Assembly: GCA_902806565.1 (NCBI GenBank)
Contig: CADCXA010000049.1
Location: forward strand, 310,001 to 374,000
Length of the DNA: 64,000 bases
DNA from: Hypoxylon rubiginosum
Taxonomy: Eukaryota > Ascomycota > Sordariomycetes > Xylariales > Hypoxylaceae
Reading direction: 5' to 3'
Shown here: piece by piece, positions 46,460 to 58,300 of the stretch
Numbering within the stretch: position 1 is the stretch's first letter
Layout: each line of letters opens with the position of its first letter
Notes under the pieces: model-generated
The model's database searches: none
Seen by the model: the letters and a program-made list of their open reading frames with translations, nothing else
What the model was told of the DNA's origin: nothing
Program-made: the position numbers and the translations under genes

Positions 46460-47953
46460 TCAACCCCACGCCCGTAGCGCGAACCTCACCGCAAACCCCG
46501 CCGCGGCGAGCAGCACCGCCGTCGGCCACCACCACGACAACCCCCCGCGAACCGAACTCCGACCCCGACCCTCCACCAGCATCTGGTCCACGATATCGTC
46601 GAGCCGCTTCGCCATATGCGTGTCCCCAAAGTTACCCCTGACACGCGCAACTCCCGCCCTGCTCATCGCCGCGAGATCCTCCGCCGACAGCTCGTTCAGC
46701 ACCTTATCCATCACCTTAGTCCACTCGTCCACGCGCTCGGGCGACCTTAGCCATCCGGTAACACCATCGACGACGGTCTCGGTGGGCCCGCCCGTGTCGG
46801 CGGCGAGGACGGGGACGCCGGCGAGCATGGCCTCGAGCGGCACGATGCCGAAGTGCTCGTTGGCGGGGGTGTACACGAGCAGCCGCGCCGAGCCCAGCAG
46901 CGCGTCCTTGAGCAGGTGCGGCACCGAGTGCAGGAACAGCACCTCGACGTCGTCGGCTACTTCCAGCGCCGTCACGTGCGTCTTGGCCGTCATCGCCTTT
47001 AACCCGAGCGCCTCGGCCAGGTCCGCGAGCTCCTTGTGGTAGCCCACGTTTTCGGCAACGCGCGGGTCGTAGCCGCCGGCCACCACGAGGCGCACGCCTT
47101 TTCGTGCGTCCGCGCTTAGGCCCGCGAACGCTCGGACGGCGAGCGCGATGTCCTTCTTGCGCTCGAAGCGGTTGATGCTCAGTAAGAACTTCTTGCCTCT
47201 CCACAGCGGCTTATCGTCTGTCTCCTTCTTTTTCGGCTTAGTGTCGACGCAGGGGTACACGACCTTCAAATCCTTCCGGCGGGCGAGGGCGGGCCACGTG
47301 CGGCTCACGACGCCCTTGGTGAAGTTGGAGTTGACGGCGACGGCGTCGGCGAAGCTCATGCTGAGCTGCTCCCAGCGGTCGAAGGGGACGCGGTAGGCGC
47401 GCTTCCACCAGCGGCCGCGGCCCTGGGCCAGCAGCAGGTCGGGGAAGTGGCAGTAGAACAGGATGCGGCCGTCGAGGTATAGAAACTGTAGGAGCGGGAG
47501 GCCGGCGCTCAGCTGGTCGACGAAGAAGGCGTCGGGTTTTAGGTTCGCGAGCTCCGAGGTGAGGTAGACCTGCAGGATGAGGTGCAGCTGGCGCAGGATG
47601 GAGCACAGGATACTGAAGCGAGAGAGGATCGAGGGGGGTACGATGGTATTGCCGCGAACTCGAACGTCGAGGGTACCTGTTGTACGATTTTCCAATTGGT
47701 AAGTTTATTGATGAGGCCCGTAGAGAAGATAAGAAAACTAGGCATTCGAGGACCCAAACGTACCATCGCGAGCCTCATCGAAGCAATGCTGGGGGTCGCA
47801 GTGGCTAGTAAAGATGACGACCCTGTGACCGCGGTTCTGCAGGCCGACGGCGGCGTCGACGACCAGCCTCTCGGCGCCGCCTATGCCTAGGTCCGGGTGT
47901 AGGAAGACGATCGTCTTCTTGGGGTCTGGCTGCTCCCTCGTCTTTTCCGTCAT
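46460..47953 (-). CDS. alg2: alpha-1,3/1,6-mannosyltransferase Alg2
   Basis: Two exons, 47953-47764 and 47676-46460; 1407 bases, 468 residues. Alg2 adds the second and third mannoses to the dolichol-linked core glycan on the cytosolic face of the ER. The N-terminus shows [20 protein letters not shown], the classic GT4 start; [16 protein letters not shown] is split by the intron; [13 protein letters not shown] and the EX7E donor-binding motif EHFGIVPLE are present, and [14 protein letters not shown] follows. A C-terminal hydrophobic segment ([16 protein letters not shown]) provides a membrane anchor. The ATG at 47953 is used; an upstream in-frame extension has no family support. Codons are strongly GC-ending through most of the second exon. 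Confidence 0.95.
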
Positions 47954-48923
47954 GATGGAAGGTGGCGGGAGCGCGTAGCCATCAAAAAGAGAAAAAAAAG
48001 AAAGGATCCGGCGTGGGGAGTCGAGGAAAAGTTGCGGCTCCGCCAAACTTGGGACGTTTTAAGGACAGCGGAGCTTTCTTTTTACACTTTCTCCCCTGCA
48101 GCCCTATATGCATCCCCCCACTAATCACTAATCATTGCCCCGCAAATGCGGTAGTGGCCCTGCATGCCCCCTACGTAATTTACCAGTTTGTTGTGTTGTC
48201 TACCTGGTATTCATATAAGGAGGAACAAGTGAAGCAGAGCGATGAGATGATGGATAACCATAGGTATGGAACACATAAGACGTAGTGGCCATAAACTCAT
48301 TACTATATTTTTATCTACTCCCCTTTCTCTAGCCCCTATCAGTTATAAGTAGTGACGTCTCCTGAGTACCTAACATTGGTAGGTAACTTCATCTTCATCT
48401 CGTCTCGTCTCGTCTCATTCTGGATATCAACCTCTTTCAAGTCCGTCCACCCTCCCCCAACAAACGTTACCACCACCATTCATAGATAACAGCACCACAA
48501 GCCTGACCTTTTCTTTTTCCTCTCCTAGCTCGGGGTCATGAGAATCAACCGTTCGTACCCCCTTACCCCGCCGCCATAGCACCGACAATCTCAGGACGCC
48601 GTAAACATGCGGGTATGTTTTAAGGAAAAGAAACAGAAGCAGCAAAAAAAAAACCCCCCGAAACATAATAAACTCTGTGCCTTAATGCCTCCCCTGTTCC
48701 AAAGATCGCCAGTCCATCCATGGGCCAACCGAATGGTCTGAATATCCCGGTGCGCCATTTCTAGGATATCCGGCCACGTAAAAAAAGGGAGAAAAAAAAG
48801 ACGGGAAAAACGGGATATAAACAGAGAATTGAAAAGATGCAATCTCTCCAACCACTAGGCGCCTGTGATCCGCGCCGCGTGGTAAGCCGTCCTAGTACCT
48901 AGAGTGAATCTGTCTAGTTTCTT
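47954..48923. other. intergenic region between kcs1 and alg2
   Basis: About 970 bases holding the alg2 promoter and kcs1 3' end. A (TCTCG)n run sits at 48401-48418, and A-rich tracts at 48637-48650 and 48780-48815. No gene supported. Confidence 0.5.
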
Positions 48924-51900
48924 TCATTCGCTAACGGAGTCCTCCGCGACGACTTCATCCCGCTCCACCCCGTCCCCAACCTCGCCCTGCTTGCGCGGGG
49001 TGCCCAATCCCAGCTCGCCGCGCACGTCCTTCTGGATCTTGAGGAAGTACTTCTTCAAGGTCGCCAGCCCGCGGAGGAAGCCCCGGTCTGCGTCGTTCGG
49101 GTGCCTCGGCGGGCACGGCTTGTCCTCGGCCAGGTCCCCGGCCGTGACGCTGTTCGCAAAGTCGGCCATCTTGAAGTCAATCTCCCTTTTGTTCCTCTGC
49201 CGCCTCCTCGCCTCCCACACGTCCTCGACATCCGTCGCGAAGTCAGTCGTGGAGTCGTCGGCCGCCGTGTCGTAGCCCTCGTCCGAGTCGTCGGCGTCGT
49301 AGAACATCAGGAGGCTGGCCGCGTAGAAACGGTAACCACGCAGTCTGCGTATAGTCATCTCGAGCTGGTTTAACTTCTGCAGGATCGTCGGGATATGGCG
49401 CAGGACGCTGCTGTAGTCTACACCGTCGTAGAGGAACATGGTGAGAGCATTTTGAAACTCCGCGCCGGCCTTAAGGCTTCGTCCATAGTATTTGTCTTTG
49501 AATACGTAGGTCTGCGACTTGGCATCCCAAGCTTGCAGTCCGCAAACCCTTACTCCCAACTCCCTCGACGTAGTTGCCGCACACTTGCGCTGTTGTGACT
49601 CTCGTTTCTTCGGGTTGGCATCCACGCCGTATTGGCGAGTACCCATCTTCAGATCCATTATGCAAGGCCGCTTCATACCCGCAGTTAGATCCTCTAGCAG
49701 GAGAAAGTATTCTACTCTCGAATCGTGCTGCGTTTGGGCCTCCTTTGGATTGATCGGCCGTGGGATCTTCCTGAACTCCATCGTTGGGCTCGGTAGTTCC
49801 GAAGGTACCTCCGACGATAGGTTTGACGCGGTCACGAGATTGCCTGTGGATCCGTTCTCTGCAGCAGCCTCTTGCTTGACCTCATTTTGCGCGGGGACAG
49901 GAGTCTGCAACCCTGTACGAGCCTCGCTATCTCCCCTGTATTCAACCTCATCTGGATCTTCAAAGTATTTGAGGTTACCGCGAGACTCCGTGACGTCTTG
50001 GGGCTTTCGTCGAAGCTTGCTTCCCGAGTTCCGTCGTCTTCGCCTCTGCTGGGGAAACTTTTCCGACAGGGTCTCCGGCTCTGGCGCGCTGGAGCCCGTA
50101 ACGTCTTTTACTTGATCCATGCCCTCCATCGTCGCGCAGCCCGAGTCTGGACCAAAATCACTTCGAGTCTGTGAGAGGTGCGGAATATCTTGGAAGGAAT
50201 TCGCTTCCTGAACTTGTCCAACGCTGTCGTCGGCTTCTTCCCGTCCAAGCACGGCACGCTCAGAACCTACTGGCTGCTCTAGCCGCTTTACAGAATGACG
50301 AGGAATTGACCGCTGATGGGATGCCGGCCTTCGATGTTTGTGTACCGCGATAGGCTGCTTCAGGAAGGCATCGTTAAATACTTCATTTCGAAGTCTCTTG
50401 TTAACAGTCGTGGCACCCCAACTATTGGCATGTCGGTCTTCTAGGCTTGGCCGAGCTGCTAGGACTGCGTCTTTATCTGATAGATGAGTGCTGGTATCAT
50501 ACTTGTGCTGCTGTCCTACGGCGGCGTATGCGCTCCTTGGGCGGCCATTGCCGTTGGAAGGCGCGGCAGGTCGAAGGAGACTTCGGGGAAGAATGTGCCG
50601 ATTATCGACGAAGGTGACAGTAGGTATCGGAGTATGCGACGATTGTAGGGATTGGCTGACTATTCTGCGATGATGACGCTGCTCGTCTTTATCCAGAGTA
50701 TCCAAGCCTGACGTGGCATCTTTATCAGCAGTTACGCTGCCATTGGGTTGGTCATCTTGCTCGCTAATCTTCCTTTCCGGCGCATGTCCATCGTCCCTCT
50801 TGATCGTCGACTTCCGTCGTGGCTGCTTCTGAAACGTCACATTGAGGACGCCAATATACCTAGCAGATATGTCAGCTTCTCTCGATTCTGTCAACATCGA
50901 TTCCAGTCCACCAGGGCCGCAAAGGAGGCCAAATGTGGGCAACATGTGGCTATTACACACCTTGGCAAGAAAGGTAGAAGATCACGGTGATATCGTTCAA
51001 TTTTCTCATAAAACTCGTTCTCTCGGTTGTTTAATTGCTTGCAGACAGCTCTCTTGGAAAATCTCCAAATGGTTGTATGGCCACCAACCTGATGCTTATA
51101 AGGTATAAGTTCAATAGCTTCGAGGGGTAGCTTGGGTCCAAGCTGGTGCTCGTGCACTATATCCTCGTAATACTGAGAGACTGGCCGAGACGATCTGGCA
51201 GGTATGTCATGGGATTTCTGGGGAGTCTCGACCTCATCCTCGACGGCACATTCATCATCTATTCGCGGAAACTCTTCAACATGAGGGGCTGTGTCAATAT
51301 TACGGTTAATATCACCACCGTCCGGCCCCTCAGCCCTCGACTCATCTCCAGCTTTAGGGACATCTGCTTTTACCAGCCAAGGATTAAACTCCTCCCCGTG
51401 AGGTTTGCGCGAGGTAGGCTGAGGAACCTTGAACTCGTTGGGGAGAACAACTCCATTCTGCGAAGATTGCTCTAAGCCCTGATGTGGTAAGAATACAGCG
51501 GATGATATTTTCTCTTCGGACGACTCGTCGCCTTCTTCGAGTGCCTCTCCAATTTCCGTCGCGTCACTTGACTTCCTGCGAACCTTGGCAATATCCTCAT
51601 CGGAGACAACAATGGAGCCGTTTAGCCCGTCGTGGGCATCTGCCTTCGTCGCGAACTGTTCTCGCGGTGATGATGCTATAACAGACTCGGCAGTATACCT
51701 TTGCGGCCTTTGTAGACCGAAGTAGTCGAGCTCGGCGGTCTCGCATGAAGCAGAATCAGAAACGGCACTGCCCAAAGGAAAAGGCTGAAAGCCCGCCAAA
51801 TGGGAAGAAGACTGTTCGCCTTCGAGATACAGGGGAGAGGGTGTTGGTATCGAGAAGTTGTGGTTCTCGTCCAAGTGCTTCTGGTGATGTGCATTCGACT

Positions 51901-53119
51901 GCAATCCTTTGGCGAGCAACGACTTCTCTCGCTGATGACCAACTGACTTCGATTCCCTCCGCCTACCTTTCTCTTCTGGGAGACCCTCCTTGAAAAAGCG
52001 TAGGCTGTGACTTGCTTTCCGACTGCGAGTCGGCTCAACGCCGGCTAATACCTCCGTGATAGACTTTTCGACCTGTCCGTCTTCATGGCCGATTACGTCA
52101 TTAGTGCCGATGGACCAAGCCTTCTCTGGGCCCATCGACAGCGTACGTTCGACCCTCCATGCCCTATACTGAACGCGGGGATCGAAGACAAACTCGGATG
52201 CGCCATTGGCAGAGTATGCCTTGCCAGCAGCGCTGACAGCACGGGAAAAAGAAGTGTCTCCAATGTTATCGGAATGTGTCTTTGGGCGGTTCAGCAAGCG
52301 AAGGCGGAGTTCCTTTTCCGTGCGCTCGAGCGAGCGCCCTCTGCCTCTGGTGCATATGTCGAGATCTCGGTTGCTTATAAGAGTCGTGGTCGAGCCTGTA
52401 GTGCCGGGCATCATGATAGGCCAGGGCGTTGCAGCGTCTGCTACAGAGGAGGTGGTCGAGGGTAGCGAGGGCGCGGATATCGCTCCTGTGGCCTCGGCAA
52501 GCCGGGTTTGGTCGGTGGATGTCAGAAGGGCCTGTTCACTCTGGTGATCAGAGTTATGTTGCGGTTCAATTACCGCATGTTCGATGTGTGCTTCGGATAC
52601 ATTTTGGGGTTGGTTCGGGTCGTTGGGTTGCGGTTGTGGTTGTGGCTGGACAAGCTTCTGCTCGGGACGTCGCTGATCCGTCTGGGGGACGTTAGGGGGT
52701 GGAGGGATTCCACGAGCAGAAGCGAGGGCTTGTGTTAGCAGAGACGGGCCATTGAGTCTCTGGAGGACAGAGGGCGGCCGCGATTTCTTATTGTTATGGT
52801 CGCCATGGTCAATGACGAGGGAGGATGGAAGTGCGGACGTGGATGGGCCATGGGAGCCGTGGGAGCCAGGGGGGACCGGTACAGCAGGCAAGAGACTTGC
52901 AGATGGCCTTGCATAGTCAGATATGGAGGGCGAGCCAGTCAGGTTGACGGGAGAGGAGGATGGGTTGTCAGTCGCTGTCCAAGTGGTAGGGTCAGTGGTA
53001 GGGTCAGCGGCAGCGGAAGCGGCAGCACTGAGAGGCCGCCGAGGGCTAGCGGCCACACCTTGGGGGTTCACCGGTGCGGCAGTTGCGGCATTTTCGGGCT
53101 TACGAGACGGGCTGGACAT
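48924..53119 (-). CDS. kcs1: inositol hexakisphosphate kinase Kcs1
   Basis: Two exons, 53119-50961 and 50859-48924, with a 101-base intron; 4095 bases, 1364 residues. The catalytic IPK domain starts at about residue 660 (IPYKHQVGGHTTIWRF), is crossed by the intron at LLPFLPR-YIGVLNV, then interrupted by a long low-complexity insert and resumes with the PxxxDxKxG signature PCIMDLKMGTRQYG near residue 1115 and DYSSVLRHIPTILQKL. Kcs1 phosphorylates InsP6 to inositol pyrophosphates controlling phosphate, chromatin and stress responses. The N-terminal 600 residues are disordered (Ser/Pro/Gln-rich), as in other fungal Kcs1 proteins. The ATG at 53119 (MSSPSRKPENAATAAP) is preferred; upstream frame is open without another good ATG. 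Its promoter abuts the AT-rich block. Confidence 0.92.
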
Positions 53120-53330
53120 GAGGCAAACATCTGGCGAATACCATGGCAATGTGGGATGAATGATTCGCAGGAAATAGAGCGGGTGGCATTCGGGAAGAGG
53201 CAGCGTCAAAAGTTGAATTATGATGAAAAAGGTACAAGCCCCCAGGCCCCAGGTCGCAGGCCCCAAAGCCTTACAACTTGAATTCTTAGTGGCGGTTTCG
53301 GCCAGGGTGGAGCAAAAACAAGATGCCCAA
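53120..53330. promoter_or_regulatory. kcs1 upstream region at the edge of the AT block
   Basis: Normal-composition sequence extends only about 200 bases upstream of the kcs1 start before composition collapses. The core promoter and transcription start must lie in this interval or use the AT-rich sequence beyond. No specific element identified. Confidence 0.5.
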
Positions 53331-55186
53331 GTTTACAAGGGTTATTATATCATGTTTTTTTTCTATAAGAGCCCGCCACTTAAATAGGAAAATAAAACCT
53401 TAACCACATACTAACTTATACACACTTTATAAAAAAAAAACAAAAACCAATTAAAAAAAAAGCATAAAATAATATAAAATTAGTTTTTAACTTAATAAAT
53501 TAATTTCTTTTTTTAATTTATAATATAAGAAAAAAATTTTATAATAATTTTAAAAAGTTTTTATATTTTTTTTATTATAACTTTTTTAAATATTTATATT
53601 TATAAATATATTTATATTTAACTAGTTAAAAATATACTTATTTTTTTATATAATATATAAAATTTTTTTTTTTTATTAAAATATTTAATTTATTTTTTAA
53701 TTTTTTATATTATAATTATATATATTTTAATTTAATTTTCTTTTTTAAAATATATATATATTTATAATAAAATTTTTAACTATAAAATATTATATATATA
53801 TTTAATAACTTTAAACTATACTTAAAATTAATAATTAATAATGTTTTTAAAATTTATAATTATTTTTTAAGAATATTTTTTTTATATATATAAAAGTTTT
53901 TTTAATTTTTTTTATTATTATTATATAAAATTTTAATTTTATTATTTTTATTTTATATAAAAGTATATTTATTTTATATAAAAGATTTTATAGTAATAAT
54001 TTATAAGTTTTTTTAATTAATTTATTTTTTATTAATATTATTTTTAATAACTTTATTATTTAAATATTAATAATATATTTAAATAATTATTATATTAATA
54101 TTTTAAAACGTTGTTTTTAATATTAATAATTTATTTTTATTTAATATATAAAATTATAATAATAATTAATTATATTTTATATTAATTTCTAGTAATAAAA
54201 TAACTATAAAATAATTTTTTTTTATATTATATTTTAATAACCTAGTTATTATTAAATTATTTTTTATTAAAATATTATTTATTAATTTTATTTTTTATAT
54301 TTTAATAATTTTTAGGTTGGTAATAATAATATTTATTTTTTTTAAATTAATTTTTTTTATATTAATACTTATAATTAAAATTTTTATTAATTTAGTTTTT
54401 ATATATTTTATTTTATTTAAAAAATATTATTGTTATAAGTTTTAAAAAAATTATTATAAGAAATTCCTAGCGAATTTTTTATTATATATTTTTATATTAT
54501 ATTAATTTTATATTATATTTAAATTAAATAATAAGGAATTAAGGTTTTTATTATATTTATTTAATTAGTTAAATTTATTTAGTTTTTTAATTAAATATAT
54601 TTATTTTAATAGATTTTATTATTTATTATTAGTTGTTTAAATTTTTACTTTTAATTTTAATCCTTTAATTATTAATTTAAAAATATATATAAAAAAATAT
54701 AACTTAAATTAAAAATTTCGTGTAATTAAAAGGATTTTAATAATATTAATTATTAATTAATATAAGGCTTGGTAATATAAAATTAATAAGTTATTTAAAT
54801 TTAAATTAAATAAGGATTTTAAATAAAAAAACATATTTAATATATAATAATAATTTAATAATTACTTTATTAAGTTTAAGCTTAGTAACTTCCTTAAAAA
54901 AATTATATAAGTTTTATATAAATAGGATTTTAATTTAATTTAAATATAAAATAATTTAAAGATTAAATTTATAATTTAATTAATTAAATTTTTAATAATA
55001 TAATAATAAATTAATTTATTTATATATAATTATCTTTATAATTTTTATAATTTATATAACTTTTATAAAAACCTTAAATTTAAGTTTATATAAAAGTATT
55101 TTTTTTATAATTTATAAGCTGTTTTTTTAAATAAATATTAACGATTTAAATTTAATTAACTTTTATATATTATTATATTTTATAAA

Positions 55187-55309
55187 AAAATTCCACGGCC
55201 GGCGAAATAAACCCTGGAAAAAAAAGCTATATATTTAAGCTTTTTAAAGTTTATAAAAAGCTATAGCTTAGATACATGGCTTTTTTTTTTAAAGCGGCTG
55301 TGGAATTTT
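55187..55309. mobile_element. palindromic 123-base element in the AT block (possible MITE remnant)
   Basis: The left end AAAATTCCACGGCCG (55187-55201) and right end CGGCTGTGGAATTTT (55295-55309) are inverted copies with one G/A difference. Inside, GCTATATATTTAAGC on the left pairs with the reverse complement GCCATGTATCTAAGC on the right; apart from small length differences the changes are C/T or G/A. It is one of the few GC-containing spots in the block. It fits a short inverted-repeat element later mutated by RIP, but no transposon family can be named. Confidence 0.5.
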
Positions 55310-58300
55310 ATATTTTTTAATATTTATTAACTTGGTTTTTTTTACTTTTAATTTTATAAAATTAATTTTTTTTAACTTAGTTTTTATATATTTATTTTAT
55401 TAAAGTTTAATTTTAATAAATAATAAATTTTATATTTAATTTTTTTTTTATTTAATTTTTTTTAAATAAATACTTACTAATTTAATTTCTATTAAATTTT
55501 TATTAATTAAAAAGAATTTAATTAAGTTTTTTTTAAATAAAATAATAATTTTAAACTTATTTAATTTTAATTTATTTACTTAAAGTTATTAATTATTAAA
55601 TTTTTTTTTTAAAAATAATTCTAATTTTATTTTTTTCTTTTTATTATATAACTTTTTATAAACATTTTTAATATTTACGTTAATAATTTTTTTATTTAAT
55701 TTTATATTTTATCCTTTTTTTTTTTAAATTTTTAATAAATTTTATAATTTAAATAAGTTTTTATTTTATTTTAATTTTTAATATAAAAAGTAAATATTTT
55801 TAGTTGTTTTAAAAATAACTTAATATTTAAGTATTTAAGAAAATAATTAATTTATTATAAAATAATTTCACTTTTTTTTTAATAAATAATAATATTTTTT
55901 TTTAAGCTTGTTTTTCGCTTTTTATTAATTTAGTATATATAGTGAGATTTAATTATATATTATAAAATATATTTTATAAAAAAAACTTTTTTAATAAATA
56001 TATTTTTTTATATATTTTTTAAAATATATATAAATAAATTATTAAAATCTTTTTCTTTTTTTACTTTTAATTTATAAATTAAACAAGTAATTTTAACTTT
56101 TATTATAAATTTCTTTTTATTATTTATAATTTTTTTTATATATTAAATAAATATAACAATAAATAAAAAACTTTAATTATTATAAATAAAATATAAATCC
56201 ATTAAATTTTTATAATTTATTATATAATAAAAGTTATATTAAAAAGAAAAAAAATAATAATATTATCTAGATTTTTAAAAATTATAATAAATATATTAAT
56301 AAACTTAAAAAAATAAAAATAATATTTAAAATACTAGTAGTTAACTAAAACTTTAATTTAAATAAAAATTATTAATAAAAAAAAAATACGATTTTTATTA
56401 AGAATAATTCTTTTTTTACTATAAATATAAAAAACATAAAATATTTTATTTTAAAATTATTAGTTTTTTAATCCTTTTTTTATATTTTTATTAAAAAGTT
56501 TTTTTTTATTATAAAATCGGTTATATTTATTTTAATTTTATATTAATTTTATTAGTTTTAGTTATTTAATTTACTTTTATTATTTTTTTATAAAGTTTTA
56601 TTTTAAATGGCTTTTTATAAAAATCAAGTCTTTTTTTAAATTAATTTAATTTAAATAAAAAAAAAAAAGTTTAAAATATTATATATATAAATACTTTATT
56701 AATTAATATAAAATTTTATTAATAACTTATTATAAATATTATAACTAAATTAAAAGTGGTGTTTATAAATAAATAAATAAATTAATAATATAAATAAATA
56801 TATATTATTTTATATTAACTTAAGTTATAATATTAATATTTAATATAAAAGTTATAAGGTTTATTAAATTTAATTTTAAAATATTATAAAAAATGATATT
56901 ATTTAAAGCTAGTAAATTAATTTTATTTATTATATAAAAACTATAAAATAAAATATTATAAAAAGTTATAAAATAAGTTATAATTATTATATATAAAATA
57001 TAAGAAAAAATAATATTATTAATAATTATAATAACTATTAATTTTATTATATAAGGTTTATAAAAAATAATTTTATTAAATATTATAAGATTATTTATTA
57101 TTATTATAAAAAAAAAAAAAAGTAGTATAATTATAAAGTTTATTAAGCTAATAATAAAAAAAATATAAGATAATTTAATATTTTAAAAAGCTATAAAAAT
57201 AGCTATGTTAATTATAAAGAAAATATATAGAAAAATAATTATAATATATACTAAATTTAAACCAATAAAATTATAATATTAAATATTATTTAAATAAATT
57301 ATATTTTTAAAGTTTATAAAAATTAATATAGTTTTTATAGTTTTAATATTAATAATATAAGTTGCTTTTTAAGTGTTTTATTTAACTTTTTTTTATATTA
57401 TTTATTAAAACGTTTTAAAAATTAATAAAATTTATTTTTTTTATTTTAAATATAAATATTATTAAAAGTTTTTTTAAAAACAATATATTAATTAAAGTTA
57501 ATTATATATAAACATTTAATTTTTTTTATATAAAACTTTTTAATTTATTAATTTAATTAAGTAAATATAAATATTATATACTTTTAATTAATTATAAAGC
57601 CGAATATATTATAATATTAAAAAAACACTACGGTATTTATTAATATAAATATTATAAAATTATTTAAATACTAGTTTATTTTTATAAATATATTTCTTAT
57701 ATTAAATTTATATTTTATAATTAAATAAAAAATTACTATTTTTTTGGAAATTTAAAGTGTTTTAAATTATATATTTAATTTATTATTAATTATTTTTATA
57801 AGTTATTTTTATTATAATGTAAGTTTTTTTAACATTTTTATAAAAAGTTAATTTAATTTTTAACTATATATTATTTTTATAATATATTTAAATATAGTAT
57901 TTAACTTAAAAATAAATAATATATATATAAAATTATTAAGAAGTTTTTTATTAAATAATAAGTTTTTATTTATATATTTTTATAATAAATTATTATTAAA
58001 TAAAATAATATAACTTTAAATAATATTTTTTAAAAAGTTATTAGTTTTTATTTATATTTAAAATATATTTTAATTATAATATAATTATAAATTTTTAAAA
58101 ATAAAATCACTATTATTATAATATACTATAAATAGAGATATTTAACTAATTAACTTTTTAGTTTATTTTAATATTAATATGTTTTAAATTTAAGAATTAT
58201 ATATATATTTAATTTTAACGATATATAAAAAATTTTAATAAATTAAGTTTTTATTATTTTTATTATTAATAGTTATTTTATAAACATTTTTATAGTTTTA

